64,000 nucleotides of DNA from Streptomyces yatensis. GTDB lineage: Bacteria > Actinomycetota > Actinomycetes > Streptomycetales > Streptomycetaceae. The DNA is taken from the NCBI RefSeq assembly GCF_018069625.1, contig NZ_CP072941.1:10296358-10360357 (forward strand), given 5' to 3'. The notes under the pieces are model-generated. The model was not told the origin of the DNA and searched no databases. It saw only the letters and a list, made by a program, of their open reading frames with translations. The position numbers and the translations under genes are program-made. Below, piece after piece: positions 29,794-37,449 of this stretch (the first letter of the stretch is position 1; each line of letters opens with the position of its first letter).

Positions 29794-30363
29794 TCACACG
29801 TGTTCGATGAGGGAGACGGCGGTGGTACCGGGGGAAAGCGCCTGGAAGGTGTGCGGGTGGTCGCCCGGGTAGGCGATGTAGTCGCCAGGGCAGAGTGTGA
29901 CGGGGGCGTCGGGGTGGCCGACCAGGGCGCGGCCGGTGCCGAGCCAGACGTGTTCCATGGTGCCGGGCATGTGGGGGTCGGAGTTGCGTGCGGAGCCGGG
30001 CTCGGCGCGGATTACGTACATGTCCCGGCGGGCGTTCGGCGGGCAGGCAGCGAGCAGGGTGGCGCTGTAGTTGGCCCGTTCGGAGTGGACCACCGGGCCC
30101 TCGCCGGCCCGGATCACGGTGACGCTCGGCTTCGGCGGGTCGACCAGGCGGCTCAGCGGGACGCCGAGGGCGACGGCGAGCGCCCAGAGGGTTTCCACGC
30201 TGGGGTTTCCGCTGCCGGATTCCAGCTGGGACAGCGTGGACTTGGCGATCCCGGCGCGTTTGGCCAGGTCCGTCAGGGACAGCCCGGTGGCGCCCCGCTC
30301 CCGGCGCAGGGCTCGGGCGATGATGTCCAGCGGGGCGGATCGTGAGGGTTCGGCCATGGCCAT
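29794..30363 (-). CDS. XRE-family regulator with C-terminal cupin
   Basis: The 189-aa protein has an N-terminal HTH (LTDLAKRAGIAKSTLSQLES, GSGNPSVETLWALAVALGVP) and a C-terminal cupin sensor (GDYIAYPGDHPHTFQALSPG). AGGAG lies eight bases before ATG 30363. This architecture binds small ligands, often amino-acid or sulfur related, and controls a divergent gene. Two matching inverted repeats lie in the gap to the cysteine-synthase-like gene. Confidence 0.9.
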   Translation of the reverse strand: MAMAEPSRSAPLDIIARALRRERGATGLSLTDLAKRAGIAKSTLSQLESGSGNPSVETLWALAVALGVPLSRLVDPPKPSVTVIRAGEGPVVHSERANYSATLLAACPPNARRDMYVIRAEPGSARNSDPHMPGTMEHVWLGTGRALVGHPDAPVTLCPGDYIAYPGDHPHTFQALSPGTTAVSLIEHV

Positions 30364-30445
30364 GTGGTCGCTCCTGGATGGTCCGGTGGAGTGGTCGCCG
30401 CGCAGTGTGGCTGACGCACAGCCCGTTCGGTAGAGGAGTCTGATC

Positions 30446-30461
30446 GTTCGGATTGACGAAC
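30446..30461. promoter_or_regulatory. operator A of the XRE-cupin regulator (predicted)
   Basis: GTTCGGATTGACGAAC: arms GTTCG/CGAAC around six bases. Same design as operator B, 49 bp away. Confidence 0.65.
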
Positions 30462-30494
30462 ACAAATCGGTGTGTTCATTATTGCAGGTGTCAC

Positions 30495-30510
30495 GTTCGG
30501 TCTGTCGAAC
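30495..30510. promoter_or_regulatory. operator B of the XRE-cupin regulator (predicted)
   Basis: GTTCGGTCTGTCGAAC: the same arms and spacing as operator A, inside the shared promoter region. Confidence 0.65.
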
Positions 30511-30616
30511 GATGTGGGCTCCAGGTGAGGCTCACGTGCCCGGATTGAGGCTGGGAACCGCGGCCTCAGCGAGAACACATCCGTCCCGATTCACGGCGAT
30601 CAGCGAAGGATTGAAG

Positions 30617-31579
30617 ATGAACACTGTTTTGCCGTCTGCCGTGGAAGCCATCGGCGCGACACCGTTGGTTCGGCTCGATCGGATCACGAGGGGGCTGGAC
30701 GGGACCATCCTGGCCAAGCTGGACTACCTGAATCCAGGCGGATCCAAGAAGGACCGCGTGGCAAAAGGGATCATTGAGGAAGCTGAGGGCTCCGGGCACC
30801 TCAAGCCCGGACAACCGGTAGTCGAGCTTACGAGCGGCAACACGGGAACCGGGCTGGCGATCGTATGCGGCGTCAAGGGCTATCCGTTCATCGCGGTCAT
30901 GTCCAAGGGGAACTCGCTGGAGCGAGCCCGGATGATGGCAGCGCTCGGCGCCGAGGTGGTGCTGGTCGACCAGCTGCCCGGCTCCGTACCCGGGCAGGTT
31001 TCCGGTGGAGACCTGGAGCTGGTCGAAGCCAGAACGAAGGAGATCACCCAAGCCCGCGGTGCGTTTCGGCCCAACCAGTTTCATCATGACGGCAACTGGC
31101 TCGCCCACTATCGCGGCACAGGCCAGGAGCTGTGGCAGCAGACGGGCGGTGCGGTCGACGGATTCGCAGACTTCATCGGCTCAGGCGGAACGTACGCAGG
31201 CGTGACCAGGGCCCTCAAGGAACACAACCCCGCTGTGCGCTGCTTCGCCGTCGAACCCGCGGGCGCCGCGGTCGTGGCCGGCCAGCCGCTCACCAACCCT
31301 GATCATCCGATCCAGGGAGGCGGCTACGCCATGGACGACTTGACCTATCTCAAGGGCGTGCCGGTCGACGGCTTCGTCCAGGTCACTGGCGACGAGGCGA
31401 AGCAGGCCGCCCGCCGGCTAGCGACCACGGAAGGCATCTTCGGCGGCTTCTCCTCCGGCGCCAACCTCGCCGCGGCCCTGAACCTGCTGGACGGCGAGAT
31501 GCGAGGCAAGACCTTGGCCATCATGATCTGTGATAGCGGCCTCAAGTACCTGTCCACGGACCTGTGGCCCGACGCCTGA
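30617..31579 (+). CDS. cysteine synthase-like PLP enzyme (fold type II)
   Basis: The 320-aa protein follows the CysK/CysM pattern. It has IGATPLVRLDRIT, the PLP lysine in YLNPGGSKKDRVAKGIIEEA, the substrate loop VELTSGNTGTGLAIVCG, GTYAGVTRALKEHNP (glycine loop) and GIFGGFSSGANLAAAL. The usual PGGSVKDR reads PGGSKKDR, so an extra Lys flanks the PLP lysine. The N-terminal frame continues upstream to 30470, but ATG 30617 after GAAGGA fits homologues. Divergent from the XRE-cupin regulator, it may make cysteine or a related amino acid by beta-replacement. Confidence 0.88.
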   Translation: MNTVLPSAVEAIGATPLVRLDRITRGLDGTILAKLDYLNPGGSKKDRVAKGIIEEAEGSGHLKPGQPVVELTSGNTGTGLAIVCGVKGYPFIAVMSKGNSLERARMMAALGAEVVLVDQLPGSVPGQVSGGDLELVEARTKEITQARGAFRPNQFHHDGNWLAHYRGTGQELWQQTGGAVDGFADFIGSGGTYAGVTRALKEHNPAVRCFAVEPAGAAVVAGQPLTNPDHPIQGGGYAMDDLTYLKGVPVDGFVQVTGDEAKQAARRLATTEGIFGGFSSGANLAAALNLLDGEMRGKTLAIMICDSGLKYLSTDLWPDA

Positions 31580-31619
31580 GGGACCAGCACACCCCGCTCG
31601 GCAGCCCTGCGCTTGCCGA

Positions 31620-31985
31620 AAATTTCATCCGCTCTGGTCGGAGGCCTGCGCCCGGGCCGGCGGTGCCTTCGCGCCCAACCACAAGGGCATGGAGATGCCC
31701 GGCCCGGCGGGGGAGCGGTGGGGCCATCTGCGCCGCCAAGTCCTGACCTCGCGTAACGTGCGGGGCGGGCCGGTCACGGACTGGCTTCTGGGCGGGCTGA
31801 ACTACCAGATCGAGCACCACCTGTTCCTGAATATGCCCAGGTGTCACCTGGAGCTCGTGCAGCCTCTGGTCCGGGAACATTGCCGCAGCCTCGGCCTCCC
31901 GTATGCCGAGACCGGACTGCTCGACTCCTACCGGCAAGGGCTGCGGCACATGCACACGGTCGGCGGTGCGGCCCGGCCCGAATGA
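31620..31985 (+). pseudogene. fatty acid desaturase, C-terminal fragment
   Basis: About 120 codons end at 31985 and match the last third of delta-type membrane desaturases: GAFAPNHKGMEMPGPAGERW, VLTSRNVRGG, LLGGLNYQIEHHLFLNMPRC with the third histidine box (QIEHH), then VREHCRSLGLPYAETGLLDS. The first two histidine boxes and the membrane helices are absent, and no start is present. It is a remnant fused to the 3' side of the cysteine-synthase-like gene. Confidence 0.8.
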
Positions 31986-32739
31986 GCGCGCAGACGGCTG
32001 CGGAGCCACGGACCGGACGCGTGGCGGTCGCGCGGGGTGACCGGGGCGACCCAGCACGGCGCCCGTCCTCGCCCGTCTCGACGTGGTCGGCGAGCTGAGC
32101 GATGACCTGTCCGGGCCGGAGACCCTTCGGGCCGCGATGCCACGCACCCATGCGGCGGCTGGTGTCGGCGGACAGCCGGACCCGCGCCCGCAATCCGTCT
32201 TTCACATCCCGCTGCGCCGCACCCTCGCGGACGGAGCGGAAGGTGTTCACCCGGCCTGCGCCGGAATCCGCGCAGGCTCAGGTGATATTTCCTCAGTCCG
32301 GGCCGGGCGTGGCGGGGTTCGCGTTGCGGTGCCCGCGCCTACCGTCCCCCTGGACGGAGGCCGGCCCGGCACCGTGGACCACGCACGGCGACGGGTCGAT
32401 GCCGCGTGGCACCATGCTCGACCACCGCACTGGTTCATCCCGGGCCGTGATGACCAGGACCCCAGACCCGGCTCGGACACGTCCACCTCGTCGATACTGT
32501 CCATGCCTTACGCGACGGCGTCGGCACCAGGCCGGTTCACCGGCGGTATGCACACCAACCGGACGAGCACCCCCGTGCGAGTCCGGACTTACAGCCCCGA
32601 ACGGCTTCGGCTTGCGAGGGTCTCGCGACAGAGTCGCGGACGGCCACACCACAGGTCGCCGCGGGGGGCGTAGCCCGTACGCGGTGGGCTGGCCACCGTG
32701 CGCCGCAGCGGCTGTGCGAGCGAGTGGGTGACCCGTCGC
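31986..32739. other. 750-base region with no supported gene
   Basis: Frames on both strands are Arg/Pro/Gly-rich and share no motif with any family I know. I see no repeats. It may hold decayed sequence downstream of the desaturase fragment. Confidence 0.5.
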
Positions 32740-32798
32740 CGGGACCTGCGGGCCCTCTTCACCCGGGGGCTACGGCCCCCTTTGGGCCCGAAGTCCCG
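32740..32798. terminator. two-tier hairpin downstream of the secreted protein gene
   Basis: Outer arms CGGGAC..CGGGCCC pair with GGGCCCG..GTCCCG, and an inner GGGGGC/GCCCCC stem lies between. It begins 18 bases beyond the minus-strand stop at 32816. Confidence 0.65.
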
Positions 32799-32815
32799 AC
32801 CCGCCGTCCGGAGGG

Positions 32816-33628
32816 CTATGTGCGGGGGAGCGAGGTGTTGGTGATCGGGAGCGGCTGGTCGGCGCCCGCCACGTAGAGGTCGGTTGGGGCCGTGCGCAGC
32901 CGGAACGTGTCGTCCTCGCGCGAGACGCGTACGGACAGCACGAAGAAACCGTCGTCCTCGGCGGTGGTCTTCACGTGGTACTCGCTCTCCCAGTAGGTCT
33001 GCAGGAAGACTTCGGTGCCCGCGGGCTCGACCCCTTCGGGGAGGGTGACCTTGCCCTGGACGGTGAGGATGTCGCCTGCCTTCACCTTCTTCTTGTTGAC
33101 CTGGTAACTGACGGAGCTGGGTTTGGCGTTGGCGGCCACGGTGGTGTCCGCGTAGTAGCCGTCCTGTGGGGTGTTGGGGTCGCCGTCCTCGTCGTAGAGG
33201 GCCGTGATCTGCACTTCGTGCTGGGCGTTGAGCAGGCTGCTGCCGGTCACGTGGTCGATGTCGACGTCGGGGATGGTGAACTTCCCGTTGGTATCGGTGA
33301 CCGGCGTGCCCAGCTCGCGCGGCTCGTAGTAGGTGGGGTCGATGGGGTCGCCCCACGGATTCCAGGTGGTGAAGAGGACGACCTCCTGGACGGTGACGGG
33401 GATGTTGGGGGCCGGGGTGCCGTCGGCCTTGGTGACGGTGCCGGTGACGTCGACGTGGCGGTTGTCGTAGTCGGTCCTGGGCGGATTGGTGCTCACCGTC
33501 AGCACGTAGGCGTCGCCTGGGGAGGCGTCCGAGGGCTTCGCCGAGGCGGCCGGCGCGGACAGGGCGCCTGCGGCGAGCAGGAGCGCGGCGGTGGCGGCGA
33601 GCCGCGTCGGCAGGGACTTTCTGGGCAC
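32816..33628 (-). CDS. secreted beta-sandwich (Ig/carboxypeptidase-regulatory-like) protein
   Basis: The 270-aa protein has a Sec signal peptide (LAATAALLLAAGALSAPAAS then AKPSDASPG). The mature part contains two beta-sandwich repeats. The first is VDVTGTVTKADGTPAPNIPV with TDTNGKFTIPDVDIDH. The second is VKAGDILTVQGKVTLPEG with TTAEDDGFFVLSVRVSRED. These resemble the Ig-like or CNA-B/carboxypeptidase-regulatory folds of extracellular Streptomyces proteins. No catalytic residues, anchor or sorting signal are seen. The role is unknown; adhesion or cell-surface function is a guess. It stands alone. Confidence 0.75.
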   Translation of the reverse strand: MPRKSLPTRLAATAALLLAAGALSAPAASAKPSDASPGDAYVLTVSTNPPRTDYDNRHVDVTGTVTKADGTPAPNIPVTVQEVVLFTTWNPWGDPIDPTYYEPRELGTPVTDTNGKFTIPDVDIDHVTGSSLLNAQHEVQITALYDEDGDPNTPQDGYYADTTVAANAKPSSVSYQVNKKKVKAGDILTVQGKVTLPEGVEPAGTEVFLQTYWESEYHVKTTAEDDGFFVLSVRVSREDDTFRLRTAPTDLYVAGADQPLPITNTSLPRT

Positions 33629-34093
33629 GGGGCAACTCCAACTTCGGTCGGGACTGGAGGAGTCGCGCCGGGCGGCACCGGTTCCGCCGCGGCGCGGGTG
33701 TGCGACGCACCAGGTTCGACCGGTGGGGTGGGGCGGGAGTTGTCCCCTGCGCGGCCGCTGTTACGCGGCTGTGGCAGGAGGCGGGTTTGTCCGGGTTCCG
33801 TGTTCACCTGGGCGTCGGCCGCAGGTCGCCCCGCATTGCCCTGGGCGGATGGATGATGGGGATGCGGGGGGAGTGGAGAGAGAACCGGGAACGGGCTGTC
33901 CTGGCGACGGCGCGCGGCCCGCGGGGCGCGGCCTCGGCGTGGCGGCCTACCTGCAGGCGCACGGCCGGCAACTGCGCGGCGGGCTCGCGGATGGGAACGG
34001 TCTGATCGTGGCCGTTGAACTGACCTGTCGAAGAGCCACAGCTGGGGACGAAGCGGACGGGGGTTGGTTGGCGGCACGGGACATGCTGGTGTG
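33629..34093. other. promoter side of the secreted protein; no gene
   Basis: Contains the presumed promoter of the minus-strand gene. Arg/Pro-rich frames only. Confidence 0.5.
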
Positions 34094-34330
34094 TCAGCTG
34101 ATCCAGATGCCCTCGGGTGAGATCCGGTGTGCGAGGCGTCGGCCGGCCTCACTGATCGGGGTCGACCAGGACACATCGGCGATCTGGCACCCGAAGTCGT
34201 CGGCGAGTGCCTCTACGAGCGTGGCGCCGACGCCTTTGCGGCGGTAGGCGTCCGCCACCCGGCGCCCTGCCACGCCAGGAAGCCGACGAGACGAGCGATG
34301 AAACTGCGGTAGAACGCACTGAACTCGCTT
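34094..34330 (-). pseudogene. GNAT acetyltransferase, C-terminal fragment
   Basis: The frame ending at 34094 encodes DAYRRKGVGATLVEALADDF then SEAGRRLAHRISPEGIWIS. The first part is the acetyl-CoA-binding motif A (RRKGVG) of GNAT enzymes. Upstream the reading shifts frame within ~40 bases (FYRSFIARLVGF-type text), and no N-terminal half is present. It is inactive. Confidence 0.5.
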
Positions 34331-34903
34331 GCTATGCTCGCTCAACGAAGCCCCCGTTCTCCGAGCGGCTTGGTCGTCTGCGCGTACTCCTGGTGTTTCC
34401 GCCACAACAAACGCAGATACTGGCCCACCAAGGCCAGACGCCGTACACCTGGGCGGGTGGTGAAAACCACCCTTGAACTGATCGCCGTATCCATCGCCAC
34501 CCCCTCGATCGCGGCCGTTGAACGCGGCCTTCATCAGGGAAGTGGCGTAAATGGTCCGCAGCGTGAACTGCCTACTCAAAACGGTCTGCGAAGGTGACGG
34601 CCGTCACATAGACAGCTTCAGCAACCGTTCACCATTCCCCTCCCTCCACGGGGTCGTGCTTGGTCAGGCTGTGCATATGGAGGCGGCGCTGGTGTGGCAG
34701 CGCTCGGCCCGTCTCCGGCACGCGATTCGAGAACCTCCCGAAGACTGTGAGGTGCTGGGACTGCGGGCCCCGTAACCCGCTGCGCGATCCTGGCCCGGAG
34801 TAGACGAGCGCTCGACTGTCGGTCCCTCTCCGTACTCTTGGCGCTCAGCCGCTTGGGCTACGGCCCGTGCTGGGCCTTGGATCAAGGGAAGCGGGACCGC
34901 ACA
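34331..34903. other. no supported gene
   Basis: Low-similarity frames only. A locally AT-richer stretch at 34540-34660 could hold a promoter for the downstream gene. Confidence 0.45.
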
Positions 34904-35695
34904 GTGACATCGATCTACCTCTCTTCCGACAACCCCAGGTGGATACCGAAGACCGAGGCCGACCTCCAGGCCGCTGTCGACGGCGGCCTGTTCGAGGAGA
35001 GCCATCACCTGGACCTGAAGAAGGCCCCGAACAGCAAGGGCGACAACAAGGAACTGGCGCGAGATCTGTCCTCGTTCGCCGTCGACGGCGGCACCCTGAT
35101 CATCGGTGTGCAGGAGAACAAGGAGAGCCTCACCTTCGAACTCGCCCCCCAGCCCCTAAACGGGCTGCCGGAGAAAATCGAGCAGGTGGCACGAACGATC
35201 CCCGACCCGCCGCTGGCCATCCTCACCGAGGAGATCAGCGCTGCGGCCGACGACGGGACCGGCTATCTCATCGTGCACATCCCTGCCAGCCCCGTCGCAC
35301 CGCACATGGTCGACAACCGCTACTTCGGCCGCGGCGACAAGACGAAGTACCAGATGGGCGATGCCGAAGTCGTCAGCCTGCACGCGCGGCGGCGCAACAC
35401 CGAGGCCGATACCCTCGCCCTACTGCGCAAGGAGATGGACGAAGACCCGCTGCGCGACGTCGGAGCCCAGTCCCACCTCTTCCTGGTCGCCCGGCCCACC
35501 GCCGGGCGACGGGACATGTGCCTGTCCATCACCGGTGCACAGGACTGGAACATGCGCCTGCACACCCTGGTCCGCCGTGTCCACGAGAACCGGTTCTGGC
35601 ACAGCTTCCGTGCAGCGGCTACTCTGCGTAGTTGCTGCGGCTACTCGGCCGTAATTCCCGGGCGGTCATGGTGGCGGGTCTCGTGCGGTGCCGAG
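34904..35695 (+). pseudogene. AlbA_2/schlafen-type putative DNA-binding protein, 3' truncated
   Basis: From GTG 34904 the frame has the AlbA_2 (divergent AAA-4/schlafen) domain: EADLQAAVDGGLFEESHHLD, LKKAPNSKGDNKELARDLSS, GGTLIIGVQENKE and YFGRGDKTKYQMGDAEVVSL. Homologues continue well past the segment VHENRFWHSF. Here the sequence departs at about 35610 and runs without a stop into an acetyltransferase. In the window it is a chimera, not a natural fusion, because the join text (CCGYSAVIPGRSWWRVSCG) looks like leader DNA. Confidence 0.6.
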
Positions 35696-36226
35696 ATGTT
35701 GACTGTACGAGCTATGACGGAAGCTGATGTCCCGGCTGTATCAGCGATACGTGTGACCGGCTGGCAGACCGCGTATGCCGGAATCGTGCCCCAGCCCTAC
35801 CTCGATGAAATGACGGTTGAGGTCGATGTCCAGCAGCGCCGCCGGCACTTCGAAAGGTCGAACGAGGGCACGACCAACCTGGTAGCGGTCGACGCACTTG
35901 GACGAGTCGTGGGGTGGGCGTGCCTCGGACGCTTTCGCGGCAATAGCACGAGTACGGCTATGGGTGAGCTCTACGCCCTATACGTTCAGCCCTCACTCAT
36001 TGGGTCCGGAATCGGTCGCATGCTCCTCGACGCCGTGCACGCTCACGCTCAGGCGGACGGCTTCAGCCTGATGCTGTTGTGGGTCCTCACCGACAACACT
36101 CGGGCACGTCACTTCTATGAGCGAGCGGGCTATATCGCTGACGGCGCTGTCCAGGCTTACGACTACGACGGAGTATCCGTACCGAAGTTCGTTACCGGCG
36201 CACCCTGTAGGAAACGTACTGAGTGA
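35696..36226 (+). CDS. GNAT-family N-acetyltransferase
   Basis: From ATG 35696 a complete 176-aa GNAT follows: MLTVRAMTEADVPAVSAIRV, TGWQTAYAGIVPQPYLDEM, ELYALYVQPSLIGSGIGRML (acetyl-CoA pyrophosphate loop) and LWVLTDNTRARHFYERAGYI. The last residues (APCRKRTE) may come from the adjoining ISL3 end. The upstream frame is open into the AlbA-like remnant, so a fused product is possible. The acceptor is unknown. Confidence 0.75.
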   Translation: MLTVRAMTEADVPAVSAIRVTGWQTAYAGIVPQPYLDEMTVEVDVQQRRRHFERSNEGTTNLVAVDALGRVVGWACLGRFRGNSTSTAMGELYALYVQPSLIGSGIGRMLLDAVHAHAQADGFSLMLLWVLTDNTRARHFYERAGYIADGAVQAYDYDGVSVPKFVTGAPCRKRTE

Positions 36227-36238
36227 GTTCGCCGGAAG

Positions 36239-36310
36239 TCAGGCGAGGAGAACCCGTTTCCGCAGAAGAGGAAAGCCCGCGCGGCCGAACATCTGCCGTT
36301 TGAGCATCTT
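36239..36310 (-). pseudogene. ISL3 transposase, C-terminal tail (separated by insertion)
   Basis: These 24 codons, read on the minus strand, are the classical ISL3 C-terminus KMLKRQMFGRAGFPLLRKRV plus LLA-stop. They are the missing end of the transposase whose body lies at 40302-41290. The break is exactly between the Ile codon ending VEGHVNRI and the Lys codon starting KMLKRQ. Confidence 0.85.
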
Positions 36311-36320
36311 AAAAGTTACG

Positions 36321-36329
36321 TGGAATCTG
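36321..36329 (+). repeat. left terminal inverted repeat
   Basis: TGGAATCTG, 10 bases inside the left junction. Confidence 0.65.
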
Positions 36330-36377
36330 CCGGGGTGATCATGTCTCTCCGGTGCAACCACGGACTTGGGGAATGTG

Positions 36378-37449
36378 TTGAGCGGCACGACGGTGCTGAT
36401 GGAGAAGTGGCCGGTGCTCGGCCGGCATGAGCAGGCGGCGACCTGGCTGACGATCTGGACGGATCTCGGACGTGCGCCCCGCACGATCGATACCTACGCC
36501 CGCGGGCTGGCCGAGTACTTGCTGATGTGCGAACGGGAGAACGTCGACCCGGTCACCGCGAACCGCGCACATACAGCCGTCTACGTAAGGGAGTTGACCT
36601 CACGGCCTCACCGTCGAGGAGCCAATGTGGTCACGATCGACTCGGGGTCGGGGCTAGCGAATGCCACGATCCAACAGCGGCTGGTGCCGGTCCGCCTGTT
36701 CTACGACTTCCTCATGGAGGAAGGCATGCGGGAGTCGAACCCGGTCGGCCGGGGCCGCTTCACCCCAGGGCGCCAGAGGGGCGGGCAGCAGCGCGGGCTG
36801 GTGCCGCGGCTGACGAAGCTGCCGTGGATCCCCAGTGAACAGCAGTGGCTCGGGATCCTGCAGGTCGCGCGGGAGGAGCCGGTCCGCAACCGAGTGATGC
36901 TGGCCCTGGCCTACGATGCCGCGCTGCGACGAGAGGAACTGTGCTCACTTCGGACCGATGACCTCGATCCGGCCCACCGGACGCTGAGGGTGCGGGCGGA
37001 GACGACGAAGAACCGATTGGAGCGGGTGGTGCCGTACTCGCCGTCGACCGGCGTGCTGATGTCGGCCTACCTCGCCCACCGGGCCACGGTCAGCCGGGCC
37101 AGGGGGCCGCTGTTCCTTTCGGAGTCCCGGCGCAACCACGGGCAGCCGCTGACCCTGTGGACCTGGTCGAAGGTGGTCCGCCGGATCGCCCTGGAGGCCG
37201 GTGTCCCGCGGTTCTCGACCCACACCACCCGGCACCTGTGTCTGACCGATCTGGCCCGGACGGGCTGGGAGTTGCACGCGATCGCGACCTTCGCCGGCCA
37301 CCGCAACACCGATTTCCACGCTCCAGTACATCCACCTGTCCGGCCGGGACCTGGCCGACAAGCTGGCCCGCGGCATGGAGCACATCCATGCCTGGCGAAT
37401 ACAGATGCTCACGTCTGCGGACGGCACAACGGCGGAGGTGTCGAGGTGA
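36378..37449 (+). pseudogene. tyrosine recombinase 1, frameshifted at the C-terminus
   Basis: The protein has an N-terminal SAM-like core-binding domain (QAATWLTIWTDLGRAPRTID, TIQQRLVPVRLFYDFLMEEG) and a catalytic domain with Arg in YDAALRREELCSLRTDDLD, and HxxRH in FSTHTTRHLCLTDLARTGWE. At GATTTCC near 37312 one extra T breaks the frame. In the next frame the text resumes as TLQYIHLSGRDLADKLARGM with the catalytic Tyr and ends at 37449. Without the change the stop would overlap the next gene's GTG by GTGA. As written, translation would lose the active tyrosine and read on into recombinase 2. The start is uncertain; TTG 36378 after GGGGA is one option. Confidence 0.8.
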
